Source: Bauldia litoralis (lineage in GTDB: Bacteria; Pseudomonadota; Alphaproteobacteria; Rhizobiales; Kaistiaceae). From it: a DNA stretch of 64,000 nt. This document shows, piece by piece, positions 8,609 to 18,260 of the stretch; positions within the stretch are counted from its first letter, which is position 1, and every line of letters starts with the position of its first letter. The position numbers and the translations under genes were made by a program. Below the pieces are notes generated by a model. It searched no databases. It was given only the letters and a program-made list of their open reading frames with translations, and was not told where the DNA came from. The stretch covers positions 558,001 to 622,000 of the forward strand of contig NZ_FMXQ01000001.1 of the NCBI RefSeq assembly GCF_900104485.1, written 5' to 3'.

Positions 8609-9588
8609 CGCGCTTCGTCTTCCTGTTCGTCGAGGCGATCGGTGGCCGGCGGCGGCGTCCGCGACAGCGCCGAGATCTCGCGACGCAGTTCCGGCGTCAT
8701 CTCGATATCGATCGAATCGAGCGACGGCCCGAGCTGCTTGACGTTGCGGGCCCCGATGATCGGGCAGGTGATGGCCGGATGGGCGCCGACCCAGGCAACC
8801 GCGAGACTGATCGGGTTGAGGCCACGCTCCCGGGCGAAGGCGGTGAAGGACGCCGCAACCTCGTGCGTCCATTCCTCGCGATAGCGGCTCGTATACATCT
8901 TGTTGGTCGACAGGCGGCTGGCGGCGGCATCGGCGCCGCCGGCATACTTGCCGGTCAGCAACCCGCCGCCGAGCGGGCTGTAAGGCATGACTGCGAGATT
9001 CTCTGCCGCCGCCAGCGGCAGGATCTCGGTCTCGACCTGGCGCTTGACCAGATTATACATCGGCTGGAGGACATCGAAGCGCGGCCAGCCGCGATGGTCG
9101 GAGATGCCGAGCGCCTTCGCGACCTGCCATGCCGCGTAATTACTAGCGCCGAGATAGAGTACCTTGCCGTCGGCGACGAGCTTCTCGAGGGCCCGCAGGA
9201 TTTCCTCCAGCGCGACGCTCGAGTCCCATTGATGCATGAACAGGATGTCGAGGCGGTCGGTCCCCAGCCGCTTGAGGCTCGCCTCGACGGCACTGGCGAT
9301 ATGCCGCCGGTTGGTGCCGCGGTTGTTGATGTCGTCGCTCATCGGGCTGAAGCACTTGGACGAGACGATCAGGTTGTCCCGCTCCTTCGCCATCAGGCGA
9401 CCGAGGATCTCCTCCGAGCGGCCGCCCGAATAACCGTCCGCGGTGTCGAAGAAGTTGATCCCCCTGTCGCGGCAGGCGGCATAGAGGCGGGCGGATTCCT
9501 GCTCGTCTGCGTCACCGCCGAAGGACATGGTGCCGAAGCAGAGCTGCGAGACCTTGATGCCGGTATTGCCGAAAGCATTGTATTTCAT
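8605..9588 (-). CDS. Aldo/keto reductase
   Basis: The 327-residue protein is of typical length for the single-domain TIM-barrel NADPH-dependent reductases. The catalytic Asp/Tyr region is NFFDTADGYSGGRSEEILG. The Lys region is LIVSSKCF, the His region is DILFMHQWD, and the C-terminal NADPH site is CPIIGARNVKQL. The family reduces aldehydes and ketones or dehydrogenates sugars. It lies 72 bases downstream of the AsmA-like gene on the same strand and may be read through from it. Confidence 0.88.
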   Translation of the reverse strand: MKYNAFGNTGIKVSQLCFGTMSFGGDADEQESARLYAACRDRGINFFDTADGYSGGRSEEILGRLMAKERDNLIVSSKCFSPMSDDINNRGTNRRHIASAVEASLKRLGTDRLDILFMHQWDSSVALEEILRALEKLVADGKVLYLGASNYAAWQVAKALGISDHRGWPRFDVLQPMYNLVKRQVETEILPLAAAENLAVMPYSPLGGGLLTGKYAGGADAAASRLSTNKMYTSRYREEWTHEVAASFTAFARERGLNPISLAVAWVGAHPAITCPIIGARNVKQLGPSLDSIDIEMTPELRREISALSRTPPPATDRLDEQEDEAR

Positions 9589-9660
9589 CGTCAGTGTCTT
9601 CCTCCGGTTGCCCGGCGGGCGCGCCGGTTCCTGTTGTCTCCTCCCCTTCGGGGACGTCCG

Positions 9661-12453
9661 TTACTTGCGCTTGAAGATCGAGAAGGGTTTGCGGGTGCTG
9701 GCCGGGGCCGTCGTGCGCGACGACCCGGTCAGTCCGGGCAGCGGTCCGCCCGGCACGTAGTCCTGGAATTTCCGCGCCGCGCCGAATAGCCCGAAACGCC
9801 TGTGGCTGCCATCGATTTCGAGAATGCCCGAGAGCTTGCCATAGCGGGCAAAGAACATCGCCTGCCGGTTCCCCTGGGCGAAGATGCCCTTGGCGCCGAC
9901 CTCGACCGGCTCCGCCTTGGCCATCGCATAGGGGATGACGATCTCCTTCGGTGACACCTTGATGGTGGCGTTGCCGCGAATGTTCTTGAGGCTCAGGATC
10001 CGGTCAAGCCACTTCTGTTCCTTGCGATGGTCGTTGAAGAAGGCCGCCAGGGGCCGGGCGTCGGCCATGTAGATGCCTGCGGTGACGTCGAGGGTCATCG
10101 GCCGCTTCCAGACGACCCGACCCTTGCTGATATCGATCCGCCCGTTCCAGTTGCCGTCGGTCGGCAACCCGCCGGACACCCTGAGGCCATCGAGGCTGAG
10201 GGACGAGCCGCCGATGTCGAAGGTTTTCTCCTTTGCCGAGCCGCCGCCGATCGCGACATCGAGTCCGATCGTGCCGGAAATCCGGTCGCCCCCGACATCG
10301 GCCTCGACCCCCGCGGTCTTCATCTTGACGAAGCCTGTAGCGCTGTTCTCCTGCATGTTGAGTTTCGCCGACAGGTTGGCGGTGCCACTCAGAATCCGGA
10401 CTGGCGAACTCTTCGGCAGGTAGGCGTTATAGGCCGTCATGTCGGTGATCTTCGCGGTGGGCACGTTCATCACCACGGATTCGACCGATCCACCCTCCTT
10501 GAGCGAAACGCCCTTGGCATGGGCGGTGACCGCGAGCGTCATCTGTTCGACGACCGCCGCCTTCTCGTCCTGGAGCCGGAAAGACGCATTGGCGAGATTG
10601 GCGTCGAGGCGGATATCCGGCTCCTCGCCGCCCGACTCGACGACGAGGTCGAAGCCGCCCTGCCCCACCGCCACATAATCCAGCACCTCCACCCGGAATT
10701 CGCGATCCGGCATCTTGACCGTCGAACCCTCCGCAAGCGCGCCCTTCACGACGGTCACATCGGCCGTCACCTCGGCCGAATTGTAGATCGCCAGGGAGTA
10801 GGGATTCTTGAACAGGAAGTTCACCCAGTTGAGGTCGGAGACGAAGAGCGTCGCCTTCAGCTTGGCATCCGCGGTTGCCAGCATCGCCTTCAAATCGCGG
10901 TCGTGGAACAGGCTCCAGAAGCCGACATATCCCGCGGCTGCGTCGGATTCCTCCGGCAGGTCGAACTGCGCCTTGCCCTCGCCGATCGTCAGCTTCGTCT
11001 GCCAGGGATCGGAGTCGCCCTTGCGGTTGGTGACGCGGGAATCGTCGAGATCGAGATAGCTGCCGGAGACATCGACTTCCGCCGTCTTGCCATCGACCGT
11101 GCCCTTGGCCTTGATGCCCAGCACCAGGCCGGTCTCGAAGGAATCCTCGCGCAGCTTGACGTCGGCATTCTCCGACCGAAGCGTCAGGTCGAAGTCGAGG
11201 CTGTTGGCCGACAGCTCGGCGTGACCGTCAAGCTCGCCGGTTCCGCTGAGAACCTGGGCCTTCCACTTCTCCGGCACATAGCGCTGATAGACGCTGACGT
11301 CCGGCACCGTGACCTTCGGGATGGTGAGAGCGACGCGTTGCGGCACCTTCTCCTTGATCGCCCCGGGCAACAGGCGGGGCGTACGCTCGACGTCGATGAC
11401 GAGGTCGGTGCCGGTGAACAGCGTCTGGTTGTCGGGCTGGCGCAGGGCGCTCAGTGTCGAGAGCTTGAAATTCGCGTCCAGCGTATCGGACGTGTCGGCA
11501 TCGACCGTGACGGAGACGACGCCACCCCCCTTCACCGAATACGGCGCCAGGTCGACGGTCAGCGTATCGGCGGAGAGGGCGAGATCGGTTCCGGCGACCA
11601 GATCGCCGTTGGCAAAGGCGATGTGGCCCTTCAGGCCGCCATTGCCGCCGAGATTAAGGCCGCTCACCTCCTTCAGGTAGATGTCGAGGAATTCGAGCCC
11701 GTTGACCGGCAGCTCGATATCGGCGTCGAGCGTCAGGAACCCCAGCACCTTGAAGCCGCGATTGTCCTGCGGCATGTAGGTGTCGGTGCTGAAGGTGCCC
11801 TTGATCGATCCCTTGTCGGTGACCTTCTGGCCGGCAATGGTCAGCCCCTCGATCGCGACATCGGCGTCGCCGTTGCTGATCGTCAGCGGACCGTTGAGAT
11901 TCTGGCGGGCGACCGTCACCCGAACGTCGCCGTCAAGCGTCATCTGCGTCGGCCCGAGCCAGACCTTGTTCGATCCGCTGATCTCGGCAATGTCATAGAT
12001 CAGCATCCAGCCGGGCGACTGGGTCGGCACCGGGTCGGCCTCGAGGGTCGGATCGCGCCCCTCGATCGTCGGGTAGAAGGGGCGAAGCGCGGCGTCCTTG
12101 CGCGACGCCATCGGCCGCGGGCGGAACCGGACGTCAACATCGGCCGACGTCACGTCGTAAAGATGGGCGGTCTTCGTGAACAGCGGCAGGATAGCGACAG
12201 ACAGGGAGACGGTTGGCGCCGACAGTTCGAACTGCTGCGACCACGACTGGCCGTTGAGAACCAGGTTGGTGGCATGGACGCGGAACGGGAACCAGCTCCA
12301 CGCCCGGTCCCATTTGTAGGTGATCCGCTCGGGCTTGAGCTGATTGACATAGTCCTGCGTCGCCTGAAGGTTGAGGACGACGTTGACGACGGCGAGATAT
12401 GCCACTTCGACAATCGCCAGAATCACGACAATCCGTATGAACCAGCGTTTCAT
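9661..12453 (-). CDS. Large AsmA-like envelope protein
   Basis: The start chosen is the ATG at 12453 (MKRWFIRIVV), which gives 930 residues. It has an N-terminal membrane anchor directly after the start and an AGGTGG Shine-Dalgarno-like stretch about 10 bases upstream. An upstream in-frame ATG at 12546 would add 31 hydrophilic residues before the anchor. After the anchor the chain is a long repetitive beta-rich region with alternating GxLxGxxxL patterns and no catalytic motif, as in the AsmA/TamB/YhdP group that spans the periplasm. Members are implicated in outer-membrane lipid transport and homeostasis. The specific role is unknown. Confidence 0.7.
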   Translation of the reverse strand: MKRWFIRIVVILAIVEVAYLAVVNVVLNLQATQDYVNQLKPERITYKWDRAWSWFPFRVHATNLVLNGQSWSQQFELSAPTVSLSVAILPLFTKTAHLYDVTSADVDVRFRPRPMASRKDAALRPFYPTIEGRDPTLEADPVPTQSPGWMLIYDIAEISGSNKVWLGPTQMTLDGDVRVTVARQNLNGPLTISNGDADVAIEGLTIAGQKVTDKGSIKGTFSTDTYMPQDNRGFKVLGFLTLDADIELPVNGLEFLDIYLKEVSGLNLGGNGGLKGHIAFANGDLVAGTDLALSADTLTVDLAPYSVKGGGVVSVTVDADTSDTLDANFKLSTLSALRQPDNQTLFTGTDLVIDVERTPRLLPGAIKEKVPQRVALTIPKVTVPDVSVYQRYVPEKWKAQVLSGTGELDGHAELSANSLDFDLTLRSENADVKLREDSFETGLVLGIKAKGTVDGKTAEVDVSGSYLDLDDSRVTNRKGDSDPWQTKLTIGEGKAQFDLPEESDAAAGYVGFWSLFHDRDLKAMLATADAKLKATLFVSDLNWVNFLFKNPYSLAIYNSAEVTADVTVVKGALAEGSTVKMPDREFRVEVLDYVAVGQGGFDLVVESGGEEPDIRLDANLANASFRLQDEKAAVVEQMTLAVTAHAKGVSLKEGGSVESVVMNVPTAKITDMTAYNAYLPKSSPVRILSGTANLSAKLNMQENSATGFVKMKTAGVEADVGGDRISGTIGLDVAIGGGSAKEKTFDIGGSSLSLDGLRVSGGLPTDGNWNGRIDISKGRVVWKRPMTLDVTAGIYMADARPLAAFFNDHRKEQKWLDRILSLKNIRGNATIKVSPKEIVIPYAMAKAEPVEVGAKGIFAQGNRQAMFFARYGKLSGILEIDGSHRRFGLFGAARKFQDYVPGGPLPGLTGSSRTTAPASTRKPFSIFKRK

Positions 12454-12647
12454 CCGACGACCACCTGAAAGAGCATGAAGCGTTGTTGATGTCACGGACG
12501 TGCCGGTATTGGCGCGTTCGTCGTCCCGACAGCCGCAATCCGCCAAAGACAGCGCCAGCGACCGCAGGGTCCACTAGCACCGTCCGACGTTATTTTCGGT
12601 TAACGGGTTGGTTTGCACAACCCGCGCCGACTGAGCGACGCGCGTTT

Positions 12648-13421
12648 CTACACCGCCTCTGCGTCGGGAATGAGGTCGCGATAGGCGCGCCACGTCGCCA
12701 GGCCGAGCCAGGGGAAGACGACGATGAGAGCGAGGAAGCCGGTCGCCGCGCTGAGCAGGATGAGGATCGCGATGATCGCCGCCCACAGGGTCATCGGCCC
12801 GAAATTGGTGACCACCGCCCGGACGCTCGCGGCCGTCGCGTAGAAGACGTTGGACCGGTGGTCGAGCAGCATCGGCGCCGACACCACTACGAGGCAATAG
12901 ACGCCATAGGCCATCGCGCCGCCGACCAGCGATCCGACCAGGAGCATGGCGCGGCCGTCAGCCGTGCCGACGGCGTAGCCGACAAAGGCATCGACCGTCC
13001 GGTGCAACTGGTAGGTCGACAGGCCATAGACGATCTGGGCGATCCGCCCCCACAGCAGGTAGATCAGCACCAGCGCCAGGCCGAGATAGGCGATGTCCTG
13101 CCGGATCGCGGCGCGGACGAAGAGCATCTGCCGCAGCGTCGGCGTCTCGCCGCGTTCGATCAGGCGGCCGGCCTCGTAAAGGCCCATCGCCAGCATCGGG
13201 GCGACGAAGACGAACCCGACCGTCAGCGCCACCACCCAGAAGGCGCCGTCGGAGACGACCAGCCCGTAGCTGAGGCCGAAACTGACCGCCGCCAGCCCCA
13301 GCCCATAGAGAAGACAGGGGACCGGCGCCTTGCCCAGATCGCTCCAGCCGCCGCGCAGCCATCGCAGCGGCGCCCGCGAGTCGATCGTCCTTACGGGCGG
13401 CAGCCCGCCTGATGCGTCCAC
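12648..13421 (-). CDS. DUF2189 integral membrane protein
   Basis: The GTG at 13421 is preferred as start because GAGGGGGG sits just upstream and it avoids overlap with the regulator gene ending at 13513. This gives 257 residues. There are about six hydrophobic segments: LYGLGLAAVSFGLSYGLVV, FWVVALTVGFVFVAPMLAMG, YLGLALVLIYLLWG, AMLLVGSLVGGAMAYGVY, LWAAIIAILILLSAATG and FLALIVVFPWLGLATW. The pattern and the final WRAYRDLI tail fit the DUF2189 family of alphaproteobacteria, whose function is unknown. It is a longer open frame upstream that should not be taken as N-terminus. Confidence 0.75.
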   Translation of the reverse strand: MDASGGLPPVRTIDSRAPLRWLRGGWSDLGKAPVPCLLYGLGLAAVSFGLSYGLVVSDGAFWVVALTVGFVFVAPMLAMGLYEAGRLIERGETPTLRQMLFVRAAIRQDIAYLGLALVLIYLLWGRIAQIVYGLSTYQLHRTVDAFVGYAVGTADGRAMLLVGSLVGGAMAYGVYCLVVVSAPMLLDHRSNVFYATAASVRAVVTNFGPMTLWAAIIAILILLSAATGFLALIVVFPWLGLATWRAYRDLIPDAEAV

Positions 13422-13512
13422 GATTTCCCCCCTCGTATACCGAGGGGGATGAGTGTCGAACGCCCGGATCTGGCGGCATTGAGGGAGATCAATCGCGCAA
13501 TCGAGGGACGGG

Positions 13513-14301
13513 TCAGCCGACCACCAGTTCGACCCCGGCCCGGGACAACACCTCTGCCAGCGCCGCCGGCGGCGCGGCGTCGCAGACGACCATGTGGACT
13601 TCCTTCGGCTCGGCAACCCGCACCATCGCCTGGCGGTTGAACTTGGCCGAGTCGCAAAGCGCCACCACTTTGGCCGCGCGGGCCATGAAGGCGCGCTTCA
13701 CCTCGGCGTCTTCCGGCGAATAGTCGAACAGGCCGTCGGCGGTGAGGCCGGAGACGCCAAGAAAGAAGACATCGAAGCTGAAACTCTCCAGCGACTCGAC
13801 GGCGCGCCTGCCGAAGATCGACAGCTCCCGCCCGCGCACCCGCCCGGCCGGCAGATAGACCGGATTGGGGTTGTCGGCGAGAAGCCCGGCGATGCGTGTG
13901 CTGTTGGTGACGATGCGCAGGTCGGAGATGCCGCTGGCGAGACGGGCAAGCTCGAAGGTCGTCGTGCCGGTATCGATGGCGATCGACTGGCCGGGCTGGA
14001 TCAGGCGCTCGGCGGCGCGGGCGATGCGGATCTTGGCCGACCCGTTGCGGCGGCGCCGCGCCTCGAAACTCGGCTCCTGCGCGTCATAGACATTGGCGTC
14101 GCCGCGCCTCAGCCCGAGCGCGCCGCCATGGGTCCGGCGCACCGCGCCGCTCCGCTCGAGCACCAGCAGGTCGCGCCGCACTGTGATTTCCGAAACACCG
14201 GTTGCCGCCGCCAGGTCGCCGACGCTCATGAAGCCGGCGGTGTTGAGTTGGCCGACCAGCTTGGCTTGCCGGGATGCAGGATCGCGTTGACGTGCCGCCA
14301 T
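13513..14301 (-). CDS. DeoR/GlpR-family transcriptional regulator of the adjacent sugar operon
   Basis: The 262-residue protein starts at the ATG at 14301, with AAGG 9 bases upstream. An upstream ATG at 14340 adds 13 residues. The N-terminal DeoR helix-turn-helix (residues 12-65) includes VSEITVRRDLLVLERSGAVRRTHGGA. The C-terminal DeoRC sugar-phosphate sensor contains IDTGTTTFELA and FFLGVSGLTADGLFDYSPED. Such regulators usually repress a divergent carbohydrate operon until a phosphorylated intermediate binds. Here the operon beginning at 14432 is divergent across 130 bases that contain repeated ATCGTT motifs. Confidence 0.9.
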   Translation of the reverse strand: MAARQRDPASRQAKLVGQLNTAGFMSVGDLAAATGVSEITVRRDLLVLERSGAVRRTHGGALGLRRGDANVYDAQEPSFEARRRRNGSAKIRIARAAERLIQPGQSIAIDTGTTTFELARLASGISDLRIVTNSTRIAGLLADNPNPVYLPAGRVRGRELSIFGRRAVESLESFSFDVFFLGVSGLTADGLFDYSPEDAEVKRAFMARAAKVVALCDSAKFNRQAMVRVAEPKEVHMVVCDAAPPAALAEVLSRAGVELVVG

Positions 14302-14431
14302 AATGACCTTGTGATCGTTTCCAATCGTTACGGTTGTCAAGATTCTTCCTGTATCCTAGCAGATACCGACTTGATAGGGCCAGCATCATCCCGCATAATG
14401 ATCGATATCGATCGTTAGACGGAGTCCTTGT
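14302..14431. promoter_or_regulatory. Divergent promoter/operator region between DeoR regulator and sugar operon
   Basis: ATCGTT occurs in tandem at 14314-14319 and 14324-14329, exactly 10 bases apart. It occurs again at 14411-14416, directly after the 14-base perfect palindrome GATCGATATCGATC at 14400-14413. Tandem or inverted short repeats of this kind are typical of DeoR-family operators. Assignment to this regulator is inference from position. Confidence 0.45.
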
Positions 14432-15208
14432 ATGCTGCCGGGCCTTTCAGACAAGCGGGCCATCGTGACAGGCGCCGGACGCGGCATCGGCCAGGCCATC
14501 TGCCGCGCCCTCGCTGCCGAGGGCGTCCGCGTTGCCGTCGCCGACCTCGACGAGGGTGCCGCGAACGATCTCGCCGGTGCGATCGGCCAGGGCGCCCAGG
14601 GCTTCAAGATCGACGTCCGCGACCGCGACAGCGTCGAATCGTGCTTCGCGGCGGTCGAGACCGCCTTCGGCGGCTACGATCTCCTTTGCGCCAATGCCGG
14701 CGTCTCCAGCATGAAGCTGGTCGTCGACCTGACCGACGAGGACTGGGACTTCAATTTCGACGTCAACGCCCGCGGCGTCTTCCTGACCAACCAGCAGGCG
14801 GTCCGGCACTTCCTCGCCACCGGCAACGAGGGCGTCATCGTCAACACCGCGTCGCTGGCCGCCAAATGGGGCGCACCGTGGCTCGCCCATTATTCGGCGA
14901 GCAAGTTCGCGGTGATGGGCTTCACCCAGGCGCTGGCCCGCGAAGTCGCCGACAAGGGCATCCGGGTCAACTGCGTCTGCCCGGGTTTCGTCCGCACCGG
15001 AATGCAGGAGCGCGAGGTCGCCTGGGAGGCGACGCTGCGTGGCATGACCGAAACGGCGGTCGTCGAGGACTATATCGCGCAGACCCCGATGGGCCGTCTC
15101 GAGGAACCGGAGGATGTCGCCAAGGCCATCCTGTTCCTGGCCAGCGACTTGTCCGGCTTCATCACCGGTGAGGCGCTCAACGTCACCGGCGGCGTGAGGA
15201 TGGACTGA
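14432..15208 (+). CDS. SDR-family sugar/polyol dehydrogenase
   Basis: The 258-residue protein is a classical short-chain dehydrogenase. It has the NAD(P) motif TGAGRGIGQAICRAL at residue 11, the NAG motif CANAGVSSM, the active-site Ser region NTASLAAKW, the catalytic YSASK, and the closing NVTGGVRMD. The family oxidises sugar alcohols or aldoses to ketoses. It is the first gene of an operon ending in a kinase, which suggests it makes the ketose that the FGGY kinase phosphorylates. The next gene begins 7 bases later. Confidence 0.88.
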   Translation: MLPGLSDKRAIVTGAGRGIGQAICRALAAEGVRVAVADLDEGAANDLAGAIGQGAQGFKIDVRDRDSVESCFAAVETAFGGYDLLCANAGVSSMKLVVDLTDEDWDFNFDVNARGVFLTNQQAVRHFLATGNEGVIVNTASLAAKWGAPWLAHYSASKFAVMGFTQALAREVADKGIRVNCVCPGFVRTGMQEREVAWEATLRGMTETAVVEDYIAQTPMGRLEEPEDVAKAILFLASDLSGFITGEALNVTGGVRMD

Positions 15209-15215
15209 CCGCGAC

Positions 15216-16028
15216 ATGAACCGGCTGGCGAAGAAGATCGTACCGCACATTATCCTTACGGTGTTCTCGCTCATCATCCTGATGCCGCTCGTCTGGATCG
15301 TCCGCGTCAGCCTTACCGACAAGCTCACCGCCTACAAGATTCCGCCGGAGATCGGCACGCTCGGACTGAACAACTACGTCGACATCTTCGAGCGCTTCCC
15401 CTTCGTCACCTGGTTCGCCAACAGCTTCATCATCGCCATCGTCTCGACGGCGATCGCCCTGCCGCTGGCCACCGCGATGGCCTACAGCTTCGCCCGCCTC
15501 AACACCGGCGGCGCCCTGCTCCGGCTTGGCGTCCTGGCCAGCCAGATGCTGCCGCCGATCATCCTCGTGCTGCCGCTGTTCGGCGTCTTCCTCTTCGTCG
15601 GCCTGACCCAGAGCCGCGTGTCACTGATCGTCGCCCACCTGTCGATCTCGCTGCCCTTCCTTTCCTGGATGCTGGTGTCCTTCTTCGAGGGCGACATGGC
15701 GCGCCTCGAGGAAGCGGCGCGCGTCGACGGCGCCAGCCGATGGCAGGCCTTCCTGCTCGTCGCCGTCCCGGTGGCCGCGCCCGGCATCCTCGCCGCCGGC
15801 CTCCTCGGCTTCATCCTGAGCTGGAACGAATTCCTCTTTGTCCTGGTGCTGTCCGGACCCGGTACGCAGACGCTGCCGGTCGGACTCGCCAGCCTGGAGA
15901 CGCATGCAGGCGTGGAAATCGCGCCGCTTGCTGCCGCGACCGTCGTGTCGCTTCTTCCGGTTTTTGCGCTGCTGCCTTTCCTGCGCAAACACCTGATCAA
16001 GGGCCTGTCGCTAGGGGCCCTGAAATGA
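15216..16028 (+). CDS. Carbohydrate ABC transporter permease (MalG type)
   Basis: The 270-residue inner-membrane protein has six predicted helices. The cytoplasmic EAA loop [22 protein letters not shown] contacts the ATPase. Length and topology match MalG-type permeases. It precedes the binding-protein gene, whereas the MalF-type partner follows it. This is an unusual gene order, but the transporter set is complete. Confidence 0.9.
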   Translation: MNRLAKKIVPHIILTVFSLIILMPLVWIVRVSLTDKLTAYKIPPEIGTLGLNNYVDIFERFPFVTWFANSFIIAIVSTAIALPLATAMAYSFARLNTGGALLRLGVLASQMLPPIILVLPLFGVFLFVGLTQSRVSLIVAHLSISLPFLSWMLVSFFEGDMARLEEAARVDGASRWQAFLLVAVPVAAPGILAAGLLGFILSWNEFLFVLVLSGPGTQTLPVGLASLETHAGVEIAPLAAATVVSLLPVFALLPFLRKHLIKGLSLGALK

Positions 16029-16059
16029 TCGACCAAATGGGGATAGGCGAAGCAAGGGG

Positions 16060-17343
16060 ATGAACATGCTGAAACAGTCATTGTTGAGCTTGGCACTGGC
16101 CACCGGCCTTTCGACCGCTGCCCATGCCGAGTCCGTGAACATTCTGATGGAGGGTGTTCCCGATACCGAATACGTCAAGACGCTGCTTCCCGAGTTCACC
16201 AAGGAAACCGGCATCGAGGTCAATCTCGAGGTCGTGAACTACGCCGAGATGCACACCAAGCTGGTGCCGCAGCTGCTGGCCTCGAAGGGAAGCTACTCGG
16301 CCATCGTCGTCGACTTCTACTGGGTCGGCGAATTCACCAAGGCCGGTTGGCTCGCGCCACTCGACGACATGATCAAGGCGGACAACTTCGACACCTCGGT
16401 CTATGTGCCGAAGATGATGGATCTCGTCGGCCAGGTCGACGGCGTCACCTACATGCTGCCCTTCTACAACTACGCCATGGGCCTTCTCTACCGGACCGAC
16501 CTTCTTGAGGACGAGGCCAACAAGGCCGCCTATCTCGAGGCGACGGGCATGGAACTCGCGCCGCCGAAGACCTGGGGCGAGTACCTGGAGCAGGTGAAGT
16601 TCTTCACCAAGGACGGCATGCACGGCGTCGTCAACCAGGGCCTGCGTCCCGATCCGATCGCGATGGAGTGGTCCAACTACCTCTTCGCCAATGGCGGCGA
16701 ATTCCATGACGCCGACTGGAACGCGACCCTGAACACCCCGGCCGGCGTCGCCGCGCTGGAGCAGTACAAGACCAACGTCAACGAGTATGGCCCGCTCGGT
16801 TCGGCCAGCTTCTCCTTCGACGAGGCCTTCAACGTGATGGCCCAGGGTCAGGCCTACAGCTACATCACCTACAACTTCTTCCGCACCGCCATCGACGACC
16901 CGTCGCAGTCGACGGTCGCCGGCAAGGTCGAGATCATGCCGGTGCCGGGCCAGGAGCCGGGTGTCGGCGCCAGCCTCAACGGTGCCTGGGGCTGGGCGAT
17001 TCCGAAGTCGAGCCCCAATCCGGAGGCCGCCTGGACCTTCCTGAAGTGGGTCGAGTCCAAGAAGATCGCCAAGGAGCGCGCCATGCAGGGCGGTTCGCCG
17101 ACCCGCATCGACGTCTTCGACGATGCCGATCTCAACGCCAAGTTCGATTACATGGGCGCGATGAAGGACATGCTGCTGACCAGCCATAACTTCCCGGTGT
17201 TCACCTACACGCCGCAGTTGGTCGAGGTGCTTGGTCGCGAACTGAGCCTGGCGGTCGCCGACGAGGCGACACCGGCCGATGCACTGGCCGCCGTCGAGGC
17301 GGAAATGAACGAGCTTGCCAAGAAAGACGGCAAGCAGAAGTAA
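16060..17343 (+). CDS. ABC transporter sugar-binding protein
   Basis: The 427-residue protein has a Sec signal peptide (LLSLALATGLSTAAHA, cleavage after about residue 23). A type-1 extracellular solute-binding fold follows, with VNILMEGVPDTEYVKTLLPEF, IVVDFYWVGEFTKAGWLAPLDD and MLPFYNYAMGLLYRTD. These periplasmic proteins deliver mono- or oligosaccharides or polyols to MalFG-type permeases. The ATG at 16066 is an alternative start. The ligand is not recognisable by eye. Confidence 0.9.
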   Translation: MNMLKQSLLSLALATGLSTAAHAESVNILMEGVPDTEYVKTLLPEFTKETGIEVNLEVVNYAEMHTKLVPQLLASKGSYSAIVVDFYWVGEFTKAGWLAPLDDMIKADNFDTSVYVPKMMDLVGQVDGVTYMLPFYNYAMGLLYRTDLLEDEANKAAYLEATGMELAPPKTWGEYLEQVKFFTKDGMHGVVNQGLRPDPIAMEWSNYLFANGGEFHDADWNATLNTPAGVAALEQYKTNVNEYGPLGSASFSFDEAFNVMAQGQAYSYITYNFFRTAIDDPSQSTVAGKVEIMPVPGQEPGVGASLNGAWGWAIPKSSPNPEAAWTFLKWVESKKIAKERAMQGGSPTRIDVFDDADLNAKFDYMGAMKDMLLTSHNFPVFTYTPQLVEVLGRELSLAVADEATPADALAAVEAEMNELAKKDGKQK

Positions 17344-17367
17344 GCCAACAGGACCCGGACGCGCGAC

Positions 17368-18252
17368 ATGAACCAGTCAAAAACCATGGAAGCGGCCGAC
17401 CGCCGTTTCGGCTGGTTCATGTCCGCGCCGAGTCTTGCCCTGCTCCTCGCGGTCATTCTTTTTCCGGTCTTCTGGGCGCTGTTCACCAGCGTCCATGACT
17501 ACACGCTGATCGCGCCGAATTTCGACACCTTCACCGGCGCCGAGAACTACATCTCGGCGATCCAGGACCCGGCGTTCCGCCACAGCCTCGGGCTGACGGC
17601 CTTCTTCGTCGCCGCGGTCGTCCTGTTCGAATTCCTGCTCGGCTTCATCGTCGCGCTGATGCTCAACAGCGTCGAGCGCTTCAAGCCGATCTATTACGGC
17701 ATCCTGCTCTGCCCGCTGCTGATGAACCCGGTCATCGTCGGCCTGATCTGGCGGATGTTCCTCCACCCCTCGCTCGGCATCGTCAACTACCTGCTGACGG
17801 TCGTCGGCTTCGAGCCAGTCAACTGGCTGGGCAGCACCCAGATGGCGATCTGGACCATCATCATGGTCGATATCTGGCACCAGGTATCGTTCATGATCGT
17901 GCTTCTGCTCGCCGGGCTGTCCGCGATGCCGAAGGAGCCTTACGAGGCGGCCCGCGTCGACGGCGCCCGTGTCTACCAGTCCTTCTTCTACATCACGCTG
18001 CCGCTGATGATGCCCGTGATCATCGTCACGCTGCTGATCCGCATGATCTTCGCGGTGAAGACCTACGACCTCATCTACATCATGACCCGCGGCGGCCCCG
18101 GCGTCGCCACCGACCTGGTGAGCTACTCGATCTACCGCACGGCCTTTGTCAGCCTCAATGTCGGCGAGGCCTCGGCCATGTCGGCGATCCTGCTCGGTTT
18201 CATCCTGCTGCTCACCGTCTACCTGTATCGCTACATGCGATCGCTGACCTGA
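17368..18252 (+). CDS. Carbohydrate ABC transporter permease (MalF type)
   Basis: The 294-residue membrane protein has six helices. The first is near residues 21-42 ([20 protein letters not shown]). The EAA loop [21 protein letters not shown] is characteristic. It pairs with the permease at 15216. The ATPase gene starts 8 bases after its stop, consistent with one polycistron. Confidence 0.9.
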   Translation: MNQSKTMEAADRRFGWFMSAPSLALLLAVILFPVFWALFTSVHDYTLIAPNFDTFTGAENYISAIQDPAFRHSLGLTAFFVAAVVLFEFLLGFIVALMLNSVERFKPIYYGILLCPLLMNPVIVGLIWRMFLHPSLGIVNYLLTVVGFEPVNWLGSTQMAIWTIIMVDIWHQVSFMIVLLLAGLSAMPKEPYEAARVDGARVYQSFFYITLPLMMPVIIVTLLIRMIFAVKTYDLIYIMTRGGPGVATDLVSYSIYRTAFVSLNVGEASAMSAILLGFILLLTVYLYRYMRSLT

Positions 18253-18260
18253 AGGCGACT

